Made by a program: the position numbers and the translations under genes. Below are positions 36,341 through 44,150 of a stretch of DNA of 64,000 nt, piece by piece. The DNA is from CAVUAF01 sp963739375 (GTDB lineage Bacteria; Acidobacteriota; Terriglobia; Terriglobales; Acidobacteriaceae), in the NCBI GenBank assembly GCA_963739375.1, contig CAVUAF010000014.1, positions 124,001 through 188,000 on the forward strand, given 5' to 3'. Under the pieces are notes generated by a model. The model had not been told where the DNA came from. It saw only the letters and a program-made list of their open reading frames with translations, and searched no databases. Within the stretch, counting starts at the first letter, position 1. Every line of letters begins with the position of its first letter.

Positions 36341-36356
36341 TGGCTGTCGTCGTGCA
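36341..36356 (+). promoter_or_regulatory. Possible sigma-54 promoter of the chemosensory-like cluster
   Basis: TGGC-TGT-CGTC-GTGCA has GG and GC separated by 10 nt, as required for -24/-12 elements, and the -24 TGGC is exact. It is 48 nt before the first start codon. Confidence 0.35.
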
Positions 36357-36403
36357 TCTTAAGCTGCCGCACGGGATCGTTCCCCGTGCGCCCGGAGGCT
36401 CTG

Positions 36404-36772
36404 GTGCCCGCTACCTCTCTCTCCCAACTCGCTCCTTACTCGGAAGTGCCGGCGCTGGCGCGGTTCTTCCCAGCGGGCGTGCCGGTGCGTTTGCCGGTCG
36501 CCGTCTGGGCCACCGACGCGCAGGGCCGCGCTTTCGTCGAACACACCACCGTGGAGTACGCCACGCCGCTGGAGGTCGTGTTTGCCTCCGCCATGCCGTT
36601 TGCGCAGGGTGATCAACTGCGGCTCACGCTGCGCGATGGCGGCCTCGACGTGACCATGCACGTGGTTGCCTGCCGCGCCGGCCATGGCAAAATAGCCGTC
36701 GCCGCGCGCGTCAGCGACCCCTCCACGACCCTGCCCATTCGTAAGGTGCAAGGCATGGGAGGCATCACTTAG
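36404..36772 (+). CDS. Small PilZ-like protein, first gene of the chemosensory-like cluster
   Basis: 122 residues from GTG 36404, which has GGAGG 5 nt upstream. The pattern (VPVRLPVAVWATDAQGRAFVEHTTVEYATPLEVVFAS and DGGLDVTMHVVACRAG) resembles a PilZ-type beta barrel. The c-di-GMP motifs RxxxR and D/NxSxxG are not clear, so binding is doubtful. Followed after 15 nt by the next gene. Confidence 0.6.
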   Translation: MPATSLSQLAPYSEVPALARFFPAGVPVRLPVAVWATDAQGRAFVEHTTVEYATPLEVVFASAMPFAQGDQLRLTLRDGGLDVTMHVVACRAGHGKIAVAARVSDPSTTLPIRKVQGMGGIT

Positions 36773-36787
36773 CGCTGGAGGAATGCC

Positions 36788-37453
36788 GTGAATCAGCCGA
36801 GTGTGTTGCTGGTTGCCGAAGATCCGGAGTTCGCGCGCGGCCTGATGGCGCGCTGGCAAAGCGAACGCGTGTTGCCCGGGTTCGTGGTCATGGCCGGCGA
36901 GCCGGCCCTCACGCCGGTGGCGGCGTTCGACGTGGCCGTGGTCGGGCCCTACCGCGCCCCGCACCTGGAAGCCGTGTTGGCGGGCCTGGACGCGGCCGGC
37001 CGCCCGCTGTTGCACCTCTACCGCGACGAGCGGCAGATCGCGTCCGCACGGCAGCGCTACCCCCAGATTGTCTTTCTGCGCGAGCAGGGAGACTGGCCCG
37101 AGATGGTGGTGCTGCTGGTGCGCGAGATGCTGCGCCGCGCGGAAGCCGTGGCCCGCGCCCGCCGCGCCGAGCAGGCGGCAGAAACCAATCAGCGCGATGC
37201 CGCCCTGGGCCGCTATCTCACCCAGATGCGGCACGGCTTCAATAATTCCCTGACTTCGGTGCTGGGCAACGCGGAACTCATCCTGCTGGAACCGCACTCG
37301 GTCGCTCCGGAAATTCGCGACCAGATCCAGACCATCCACAGCATGTCGCTGCGCATGCACGAGATCATGCAGCGGCTCAGCTCGCTGGAAAGCGAACTGC
37401 AGCTGGCCGAGGGCGCGCCGCGCCGGGAAGTGGCGCCCGCCGCCAGCCACTAG
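36788..37453 (+). CDS. Pseudo-receiver fused to a histidine-kinase dimerisation helix, no ATPase domain
   Basis: 221 residues. Residues ~1-112 look like a receiver (VLLVAEDPEF), but the phosphoacceptor Asp position holds Gly in FDVAVVGPY. A coiled-coil segment leads to an H-box at residue ~149, MRHGFNNSLTSVLGN, of the type found in HisKA/DHp domains of hybrid kinases. The gene stops ~70 residues later, without N, G1 or G2 boxes. It may serve as a phosphotransfer or dimerisation protein; it cannot phosphorylate itself. Confidence 0.75.
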   Translation: MNQPSVLLVAEDPEFARGLMARWQSERVLPGFVVMAGEPALTPVAAFDVAVVGPYRAPHLEAVLAGLDAAGRPLLHLYRDERQIASARQRYPQIVFLREQGDWPEMVVLLVREMLRRAEAVARARRAEQAAETNQRDAALGRYLTQMRHGFNNSLTSVLGNAELILLEPHSVAPEIRDQIQTIHSMSLRMHEIMQRLSSLESELQLAEGAPRREVAPAASH

Positions 37454-37460
37454 GCCGGCC

Positions 37461-37907
37461 GTGCAGCAGCTCCCTCTCATTGGCGATGCGGCGTCCGCTG
37501 CCCCGTTGGTAATCTTCCGCGCCGGCGGGGACTATTGCGTGCCCGTGGCGCAGGTCGCCGCGGTGGTCGCATGGCCGCCGCTCACGCCGGTGCCGCTCGC
37601 ACCCGGCTTCCTGCTCGGCATTTTCGATTGGGACGGCGCCATCGTTCCCGTAATCGACCTCTCCCGCGGCCAGGGCGGAGCGGACCGCCGCGAGTCATCG
37701 GTGGTGATCGTGCGCGCGCCCCGCGCCGAGCGCCCGCTGGTCGGGTTGGCCGCGGCCGCGGTGCGCTCCGGCTCGGTGGTCGCTACCCGCAAAGAGCCGG
37801 GCGGCCCGGCCTTCGCTCCCGAGGTCGTGGACGTCGGCGGCGGCCAGCACGCAAATTTGCTCAACATCGAGGCGCTGATTGAGGTATTTTGCATTCCATC
37901 AATCTAG
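37461..37907 (+). CDS. CheW-like adaptor
   Basis: 148 residues from GTG 37461, 7 nt after the previous stop. It contains the CheW fold: LVIFRAGGDYCVPVAQVAAVV, PGFLLGIFDWDGAIVPVIDLS, and VVIVRAPRAERPLVGLAA. It would link a chemoreceptor to a CheA-like partner. Close in length to standard CheW. Confidence 0.8.
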   Translation: MQQLPLIGDAASAAPLVIFRAGGDYCVPVAQVAAVVAWPPLTPVPLAPGFLLGIFDWDGAIVPVIDLSRGQGGADRRESSVVIVRAPRAERPLVGLAAAAVRSGSVVATRKEPGGPAFAPEVVDVGGGQHANLLNIEALIEVFCIPSI

Positions 37908-38004
37908 CCAGGAATTGTCCCTGGCGCCCGACCCCGCGACGGAGCTCCTGCGCGCCTTCCCCGCCGCGGTGTCGCCGCCGTCGGCGCCGGACGAAGGAGT
38001 CGCG

Positions 38005-39441
38005 ATGAAGGGCCGCATGGGTTCGATCTTGTGGGGCCTGGTGGCATTCAACGTGGTGTGCGTCGCCGCGGTGCTGGGGCTCGCCTACAGCGCGGGCATG
38101 CACTCCGGCGGCCTCTCCCTGCTTGATTTTGGCGCCCTGCCCGCGAGCGCCGGCCTGCGGCTGTGGATTGCGGCGCTGGCCCTGGTGCTTTCGATTTTCT
38201 CCCTGGCCTGGGGAGCGACCCGCGTGCTGAATCCCCTGAAGTCGCTCGCCGATTACTCGGACCATCTCGGCAATCCCGACACCGCGCCGCTGCTGCGCGT
38301 GGAGAGCGATGACGACTTCGGCTACATCGCCGACCAGCTGACCCACGCTTCCGAGACGCTGGCGGCCGCCAAGCGCGACCAGGAGGCGCTGGAGGCGCTG
38401 CGCACACGCGTCTCCGCTTTGACGGAATCCGCCACCCACGCTGCGCGCGGCAACCTGGGCGTGCGTGCCGACGCCGGTGAGGACGACCTCGGCCGCGCCG
38501 CCGCCGCGCTCAATACCACCCTCTCCGCCGTCAGCGCCACGCTCGCCAGCGGCCGCGACGCCGCCGAGCAGGCCGCGGCTGCCGCCGGCGATGCCCTGGC
38601 CGCCGCCCGCGCCACCGACAATGCCCTGCTCGAGCACGGCGTCAACGCGCAGCGCGCCGGCGAGAATCTCGCCCAGTTGCCGCCGGCCATCCAGCAGGTG
38701 GCCGATAACGCCGCCGCCATCGCCGCCGCCGGCCAGCAGGCCGCCACCGCCGCCGAACAGGCCCACCACTCCGCGGCGGCTGCCGCCCTCGAACTCGAGC
38801 AGGTGCGCGCTTCGCTGGCGGTCGATGCCGATGCCCTCACCCTGCTGCGCCACACCGCAGAGCGCCTCGAAGCGCGGCTGCGCGAGCTTTCGCTGGTCGC
38901 CGAACGCGCCAACATCCTGGCCTTGAATGCCGCCGTCGCCGCCGTCCGCGCCGCGGAGGCGACGCGCACGCCGCTCACGCTGGTCGAGGAATTCCGCACC
39001 CTGGCGCAAACTTCCAGCGATACCAGCGGCGAACTGCAAAGCCTGATCACCACCGTGCGCCACCACTGCGATGAGCTGTTGCAGGCGACGGCGCAACAGC
39101 AAGCGCGGGCCGGCAGCGCTTTCGAGCGCTCGCAGGCGGCGGCGCAAAGCGCGGAGCAGGCGGCGGTTTCGGGGCACGAAGCCGCGGCCCGCGGCGAGGT
39201 GATCGCGCTGGCCGCCGGGCGGCAGCACGACGCTGCCGCGGCACTGCAATCGCTGCTGCGCTCGCTCGGGGAACTGGGCCAGTCGGCCGCCGGGCACGCG
39301 CGCCGCGCCGCCGCGGCCGCCGAACGCAGCCGCCGCCTCGGCGCCGAAGCCTCCCAGGCGCTGGGCGCCCTGCGCACCCAGGCTGCCGCGGAGGAAGCGC
39401 CCCCGCCGAGTAAGGCCGCGGCCGCCTCCGTCGGTGATTGA
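38005..39441 (+). CDS. Methyl-accepting chemotaxis-like receptor
   Basis: 478 residues from ATG 38005, chosen for AAGGAG 5 nt upstream. Two membrane helices (VAFNVVCVAAVLGLAYSAG and LWIAALALVLSIFSLAWG) bracket a periplasmic loop of only ~30 residues, so there is no ligand-binding domain. A HAMP-like region and a long Ala-rich coiled coil follow. The receptor tip reads ERANILALNAAVAAVRAAEA, the conserved signalling hairpin. No C-terminal pentapeptide for CheR docking. Confidence 0.88.
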   Translation: MKGRMGSILWGLVAFNVVCVAAVLGLAYSAGMHSGGLSLLDFGALPASAGLRLWIAALALVLSIFSLAWGATRVLNPLKSLADYSDHLGNPDTAPLLRVESDDDFGYIADQLTHASETLAAAKRDQEALEALRTRVSALTESATHAARGNLGVRADAGEDDLGRAAAALNTTLSAVSATLASGRDAAEQAAAAAGDALAAARATDNALLEHGVNAQRAGENLAQLPPAIQQVADNAAAIAAAGQQAATAAEQAHHSAAAAALELEQVRASLAVDADALTLLRHTAERLEARLRELSLVAERANILALNAAVAAVRAAEATRTPLTLVEEFRTLAQTSSDTSGELQSLITTVRHHCDELLQATAQQQARAGSAFERSQAAAQSAEQAAVSGHEAAARGEVIALAAGRQHDAAAALQSLLRSLGELGQSAAGHARRAAAAAERSRRLGAEASQALGALRTQAAAEEAPPPSKAAAASVGD

Positions 39442-39443
39442 GT

Positions 39444-40292
39444 ATGACCCGCGACGCCCAATTCGGCTCCATCGCTTCCCTGCTGCAGGCGCGCTCGGGG
39501 GTTGCCATTCCGCCGCGCGATGCCGAAGTTTTCGCCGCGCGCCTCCGGGAATACATGGAGCGACGCCGCCTGCGCAGCGAAGCCGACCTGCTGCAGCTGG
39601 TCCGCAACTCTGGCGGCGACTACGAGGACCTGCTGGAAGCGCTGCTCGCCGCGCCCTGCCAGTTCTTCCGCTCCGGCAGCGTCTTCGATGCCTTCCAGCG
39701 TCGCGTCCTGCCCGAGATGCACATGAAGAAGTTCTGGGACAAGCCGCGCAGCCTGCGCCTGTGGTGCGCCGGGTGCGGCCAGGGCGAAGAAGCGTATTCG
39801 CTGGCGCTGCTGGTGGCGGAGGCCCTGGAACTCAGCAACGTGTGGAACGTCCACCTGCTGGCCACCGACGTGCGCGCCCGCGCCATCGAGCACGCGCAGC
39901 GCGGCGTCTATCCCGTCACCGCGATCGAGCACTTGCGGCCCGAGTGCGTCGAGCGCTACTTCGCGCGCGTCGGCAACGGCCATGTGATGGTGAAACCGCG
40001 GCTGCGCAGCCTGGTCAGCTTCGCGCGCATGAACCTCGCCGAACTCGATTACCCGGGCCGCTTCGACTGCATCTTCTGCGTCGACGTCCTGCCCTACCTG
40101 CTGCCGGAATGCGCTGCCGGCTTCCTGCGCCGCTGCTTCGAATATCTCGAACCCGGTGGCTACCTGTTCCTCGGCCCGGAGCCGTTTGACTCGCCGGTAC
40201 GCTTCGCCGCGATCAAGGGCGCGGGCACGGTCCTGTGGCAGAAGCCGGCGGCGGCCACGCTGCGCTCGTCGCTGGTGGGAGTCGCGTCGTGA
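39444..40292 (+). CDS. cheR: CheR-type protein methyltransferase
   Basis: 282 residues starting 3 nt after the receptor stop. The N-terminal helical domain ends in CQFFRSGSVFDAF, then the SAM site LRLWCAGCGQGEEAYSLAL, LATDVRARAIEHAQRGVYP and IFCVDVLPYL. It would methylate Glu residues of the adjacent receptor. No cheB demethylase is in the cluster. Confidence 0.93.
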   Translation: MTRDAQFGSIASLLQARSGVAIPPRDAEVFAARLREYMERRRLRSEADLLQLVRNSGGDYEDLLEALLAAPCQFFRSGSVFDAFQRRVLPEMHMKKFWDKPRSLRLWCAGCGQGEEAYSLALLVAEALELSNVWNVHLLATDVRARAIEHAQRGVYPVTAIEHLRPECVERYFARVGNGHVMVKPRLRSLVSFARMNLAELDYPGRFDCIFCVDVLPYLLPECAAGFLRRCFEYLEPGGYLFLGPEPFDSPVRFAAIKGAGTVLWQKPAAATLRSSLVGVAS

Positions 40293-40903
40293 GCGCTGCG
40301 GGAGCGGCGGGCGACTCCGACCTCCAGCGCCGGTTCGACGAACTGCTCGCGCAGCGCGTGCTCCTGGAACGCCGTTACGCCGAGCTGCGCGGCTGCGTGA
40401 CGCAACTGAACTCGGCGGCGCTGCCGGCGGCGGCCGCAGCCCAACTCGCCGCCGCGACCCAGGCGCTGCGGCAGTTCGATCTCGACCTCTCCAGCCTGGC
40501 GGACGCGCTGCACGGGCTGCGCACGCAACTGGAATCCCGCGGCGAACTCGCTGCCGGCAGCGTCCAGCAGGTGCTCTTTGTTCGCGCCGGCGGGCAGACG
40601 CTCGCCGTGCCGCTCGCCCAGGTAGAGGAAATCCGCGGGTGGGGCCACGCCGGCGGGTTGCGGGTCGTCGATCTCGCGCAGCGACTCGGCTTCCCCGCGG
40701 TGGAGGGGCCGCTGGCACGGCTACTGGTCGTCGCCGGCGAGCCGCCGGTCGCGGTGGCGGTCGCCGAGGTCCTGCGCCAGGACGAAGTCGCCGTCCGCCC
40801 GCTGGGCTCGTATTTTGCGGGAATGCCCCTCTTCACCGGTGCGGCGGTGACGGCCGAAGGCCTGGTGCTGGTGCTCGACGCGCGCGCGCTCGCGGCTGAA
40901 TAA
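40289..40903 (+). CDS. CheW/CheA-P5-like protein with N-terminal coiled coil
   Basis: 204 residues from GTG 40289, overlapping the cheR stop by 4 nt. The N-terminal ~95 residues are helical (LQRRFDELLAQRVLLERRYAEL). The C-terminal ~105 form a CheW-like domain (VLFVRAGGQTLAVPLAQVEEI, ARLLVVAGEPPVAVAVAEV). It resembles the C-terminal regulatory domain of CheA without its kinase. Together with the other CheW-like gene it could build a receptor array. Confidence 0.75.
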   Translation: MSAAGAAGDSDLQRRFDELLAQRVLLERRYAELRGCVTQLNSAALPAAAAAQLAAATQALRQFDLDLSSLADALHGLRTQLESRGELAAGSVQQVLFVRAGGQTLAVPLAQVEEIRGWGHAGGLRVVDLAQRLGFPAVEGPLARLLVVAGEPPVAVAVAEVLRQDEVAVRPLGSYFAGMPLFTGAAVTAEGLVLVLDARALAAE

Positions 40904-40905
40904 AT

Positions 40906-41048
40906 CCACCACGAAGACACGAAGCCACGAAGAGGCCGTTGGCACTTGGCAGTCGGCATTTGGCCCGACACCAGTGAACTCGCAGTGGCCAAATGCTAAG
41001 TGCCAAATGCTAGATGCTCGTCTTCGTGTCTTCGTGCCTTCGTGGTGA
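40906..41048. repeat. Compound iterated-word hairpin
   Basis: Outer words CACGAAGA, CACGAAGC, CACGAAGA pair with CTTCGTGT, CTTCGTGC, CTTCGTGG. Nested inside are 7-nt words GGCACTT, GGCAGTC, GGCATTT and their complements AAATGCT, AAGTGCC, AAATGCT. Two different word families share one hairpin. It fills the convergent gap to uvrB. Confidence 0.85.
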
Positions 41049-41054
41049 AACCGT

Positions 41055-41999
41055 TCAGCTGACCATGAATTCTTTCGTGCGCAACTCCCGAATGCGGTCG
41101 CGCAGCTTGGCCGCCTGCTCGAATTCGAAGCGCCTGGCGGCCTCGCGCATCTCGGCTTCCAGCTTCGCGATGTAGGCATCCAGCTCTTCCTGGCTCTTGA
41201 CCTCGGGCATTTCGTCGGCGGCGCTGGCCACGTCCACGTAGTCGGCCTCGACGATGGCCGCCAGCGTCATGCTCAGCGGGCGCACGATGGATTCCGGCGT
41301 AATGCCGTGCTCCTCGTTGTACGCCCGCTGGATGGCGCGGCGGCGGTTGGTCTCACCCAAGGCTTTCTGCATCGAATCGGTCATGCGGTCGGCGTAGAGA
41401 ATGGCGCGCCCGCTCACGTGGCGGGCGCAGCGCCCGATGGTCTGGATGAGCGAGCCCGCCGAGCGCAGGAAGCCTTCCTTGTCGGCGTCGAGGATGGCCA
41501 CCAGCGAGACCTCCGGCAGGTCGAGCCCTTCGCGCAGCAGGTTGATGCCGATGAGCACGTCGAACTCGCCCTTGCGCAGGTCGCGCAGGATCTTGACCCG
41601 CTCCAGCGTCTCGATCTCCGAGTGCAGGTAGCGGCAGCGCACCCCGACCTCGGTGTAGTACTCGGCCAGGTCTTCCGCCATGCGCTTGGTCAGGGTGGTG
41701 ACCAGGACGCGCTCGTGGCGCTCGGCGCGGGCGCGGATTTCGTGCAGCAGGTCGTCAATCTGCCCCTTCACCGGCCGCACTTCGACTTCGGGATCCACCA
41801 GCCCCGTCGGGCGGATGATCTGCTCCACCACCACGCCCGCCGCCTTGGTGAGCTCGTACGGTCCCGGGGTCGCCGAAACGTACACCGCCTGGTTGACGCG
41901 GTGCTCGAACTCCTCGAAGGTCAGCGGCCGGTTGTCGAGCGCCGAAGGCAGGCGGAAGCCGTAGTCGATGAGCGTCTGCTTGCGCGAGCGGTCGCCGTG
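41055..41999 (-). CDS. uvrB: UvrB, C-terminal part after an internal amber codon
   Basis: In frame with 42000-43043 on the minus strand. Bases 41886-41999 read on through the expected HGDRSRKQTLIDYGFRLPSALDNRP, and the rest carries VSATPGPYEL, LREGLDLPEVSL, GRCARHVSGRAILYADRMT and the terminal UvrA/C-binding UVR helix (LEAEMREAARRFEFEQAAKLRDRI). The whole gene would code for ~662 residues, the usual UvrB size. Alone, this part would lack the first helicase domain. Confidence 0.93.
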   Translation of the reverse strand, partial: HGDRSRKQTLIDYGFRLPSALDNRPLTFEEFEHRVNQAVYVSATPGPYELTKAAGVVVEQIIRPTGLVDPEVEVRPVKGQIDDLLHEIRARAERHERVLVTTLTKRMAEDLAEYYTEVGVRCRYLHSEIETLERVKILRDLRKGEFDVLIGINLLREGLDLPEVSLVAILDADKEGFLRSAGSLIQTIGRCARHVSGRAILYADRMTDSMQKALGETNRRRAIQRAYNEEHGITPESIVRPLSMTLAAIVEADYVDVASAADEMPEVKSQEELDAYIAKLEAEMREAARRFEFEQAAKLRDRIRELRTKEFMVS

Positions 42000-43043
42000 C
42001 TACATGGCGTGGAGCTGCGGCACCGTCTGGTGCGATTCGTCGATGAACAGCAGGAAGTCGCGCGGCAAGTAGTCCAGCAGCGTGGGCGGCGGCTCGCCCG
42101 GGAGGCGCCCGGTGAAGTGCCGCGAGTAATTCTCGATGCCGTGGCAGTAGCCGACTTCCTTGATCATCTCCAGGTCGAAGCGCGTGCGCTGGTGGATGCG
42201 CTGCGCCTCCACCATCCGCCCCTGCTTCTCCAGCTCCGCTTCCCACCACGCCAACTCTTCCAGGATGGATTGCGCGGCGCTGGTCTTGGCCTCCGGCTTC
42301 ATGACGTAGTGCGTCTTGGGATAGATGGGCAGCCGCTGGTACTGGTGGCGCACCGTGCCGAACAGCGGATCGATCTGGCTGAGCGATTCGATTTCGTCGC
42401 CCCACAGCGCGATGCGGTAGGCGTAGTCGTCGTAGGTGGGGAAGACTTCAATCACGTCGCCGCGCACGCGGAAGGTGCCGCGCTTGAAGTCGTCGTCGGA
42501 GCGTTCGTAGAGGATTTCCACCAGCTTCGACAGGATGGCCTTGCGCGCGATCTTCTGCCCTTTTTCCAGGAATAGGAGCATGCCGTAATACGCTTCCGGC
42601 GAGCCCAGGCCGTAAATGCAGCTCACCGAGGCCACGATGATGCAGTCGCGGCGCTCGAACAGCGACTTGGTGGCCGAGAGCCGCAGCTTGTCCAGCTCGT
42701 CGTTGATGGTGGCTTCCTTCTCGATGTAGACGTCGGCCGCGGGCAGGTAGGCCTCGGGCTGGTAGAAATCGTAGTAGGAGACGAAGTATTCCACCGCGTT
42801 CTGCGGGAAAAACTGCTTGAACTCGTGGAAGAGCTGCGCCGCCAGCGTCTTGTTGTGCGCCAGCACCAGCGCCGGGCGGTTGACCGCCGCGATGATCTTG
42901 GCCATGGTGAAGGTCTTGCCCGAGCCGGTGACGCCCAGCAGCACCTGGTGCTGCTCGCGGTCGGCCACGCCGCGCAGCAACTGCTCGATGGCGCGCCCCT
43001 GGTCGCCTTGCGGCTGGTAATCGGAAACAAGCTTGAAGTCCAT
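42000..43043 (-). CDS. uvrB: UvrB, N-terminal part ending at an internal TAG
   Basis: 347 residues with Walker A GVTGSGKTFTMAK, the beta-hairpin region VSYYDFYQPEAYLP and FLLFIDESHQTVPQLHAM. The next codon is TAG where the family has Tyr (AMYHGDRS), so a single base change (TAC to TAG) cuts the gene. Downstream sequence is fully conserved, which points to a recent nonsense change or a base-call error. UvrB verifies damage and opens DNA in nucleotide excision repair. Confidence 0.95.
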   Translation of the reverse strand: MDFKLVSDYQPQGDQGRAIEQLLRGVADREQHQVLLGVTGSGKTFTMAKIIAAVNRPALVLAHNKTLAAQLFHEFKQFFPQNAVEYFVSYYDFYQPEAYLPAADVYIEKEATINDELDKLRLSATKSLFERRDCIIVASVSCIYGLGSPEAYYGMLLFLEKGQKIARKAILSKLVEILYERSDDDFKRGTFRVRGDVIEVFPTYDDYAYRIALWGDEIESLSQIDPLFGTVRHQYQRLPIYPKTHYVMKPEAKTSAAQSILEELAWWEAELEKQGRMVEAQRIHQRTRFDLEMIKEVGYCHGIENYSRHFTGRLPGEPPPTLLDYLPRDFLLFIDESHQTVPQLHAM

Positions 43044-43049
43044 GGGAAA

Positions 43050-43123
43050 GATTCACCACAAAGACACTAAGGCACGAAGGTCGATTCCCTTCTTCGTGAC
43101 TTCGTGTCTTCGTGGTGAACGCG
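43050..43123. repeat. Iterated 8-nt word hairpin, CACGAAGA class
   Basis: Left CACCACAA, AGACACTA, AGGCACGA, AGG; right CTTCGTGA, CTTCGTGT, CTTCGTGG, TGAA. Same word class as 40906-41048, now flanking the other side of uvrB. Confidence 0.8.
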
Positions 43124-43133
43124 TCTTTCTCGA

Positions 43134-44090
43134 TTATAGCGGCGTGGGAGGTGGCGGGGGAGGCGGCGCAGGTTCTTCCACCACGCCCAGCACGCGCGAG
43201 TCGCTGCGGAATTTCTTGTAGTCCTTGTACGCCACCTGGATCTGCTCGTTGAAGCCCTTGACCAGCAGGACACGCGCGCTGAAGCGCGCGCTGATGGTTT
43301 GCGGCAGCCAGACTTCGTCGTTCACGCGCACAAACTCGAAGTGCGCGGTTGAGCCTTTGTGGATGCGGGCGACGACGAAACCGAAGGAGAGGTCGTCAAT
43401 GAACTCGATATCGCCCCTGACGAACTGGGTTTCTTCCTTGTCAATCCATACGGTGCCGCGCAGCTTCGGCAGGATGCGCGCTTCCTTGAGCTTCGGCTGG
43501 TAACCCGGGCGCGGCTCGCCGTGGATGATCCACGCGGGGCGGCCGTTCACCAGTTCCTCGCCTTGCAGCGTGAAGTCGAACGCGTCGGCAATTTCCTTGT
43601 CGAAGGCGCGTTCCTGCTGGCGTTCTTTTTCTTCCCTGGCCAGCCGCTTCTGCTTGTCCTCGGGCGACTCGTTCTTGCGCTTCTCGGCAATCTTGTTGAC
43701 GCGCTCTTCCTCTTTGGCGGCCTCCTTCTCCGAGAGCGGCTTGTCGTCCTTGGCGATGAGGCGGCCGACGGGCCCGCCGTACAGGTTGATGATCTCGCGC
43801 GTGCGGGTTTCCACCGACTTGGTATTGCCGCTGCCGTCGAGCTTGTGCTCCTCCACGCGCTGGATGTAGGTGTAGTTGCGCAGCTTCTTGTCGTTGAGCT
43901 CGTCGTTCTCCGAGGCCTTGCGCAGCAGCTCGCGAATATCGGGCAGCTCTGCGCTCTGGGGAGATGCGACGCGTGCGGTGGAATCAACCGGCTTGGCGGG
44001 CTCCGCCGGCGCCTGCGCCCACGCGCAGGGCGCGGCAAGCAGCAGGAGCGTCAGAAGCGCCGCGCAACGCGCACGCTGACCCCGGTTCAT
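43134..44090 (-). CDS. Exported protein of unknown function
   Basis: 318 residues. Signal peptide (AALLTLLLLAAPCAWA), a charged, Lys/Glu-rich central helix (~residues 115-165), then a beta-rich region (TLQGEELVNGRPAWIIHGEPRPGYQP, VRGDIEFIDDLSFGFVVARI) resembling outer-membrane-lipoprotein sorting folds (LolA/LolB-like). Ends in a poly-Pro tail. Fold suggestion only. Confidence 0.7.
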   Translation of the reverse strand: MNRGQRARCAALLTLLLLAAPCAWAQAPAEPAKPVDSTARVASPQSAELPDIRELLRKASENDELNDKKLRNYTYIQRVEEHKLDGSGNTKSVETRTREIINLYGGPVGRLIAKDDKPLSEKEAAKEEERVNKIAEKRKNESPEDKQKRLAREEKERQQERAFDKEIADAFDFTLQGEELVNGRPAWIIHGEPRPGYQPKLKEARILPKLRGTVWIDKEETQFVRGDIEFIDDLSFGFVVARIHKGSTAHFEFVRVNDEVWLPQTISARFSARVLLVKGFNEQIQVAYKDYKKFRSDSRVLGVVEEPAPPPPPPPTPL

Positions 44091-44150
44091 ATACCTAGAG
44101 TACGACCGGGCCGGTGGAACTTGTTCAGTTTTTCTTAGGGCGTAAGGGCG

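Noticed and set aside
42000..42002. Pyrrolysine or stop-codon readthrough in uvrB
   Set aside because: The position is a conserved Tyr in the family, with no catalytic reason for pyrrolysine, and no pylTS genes are seen. A base change is simpler.
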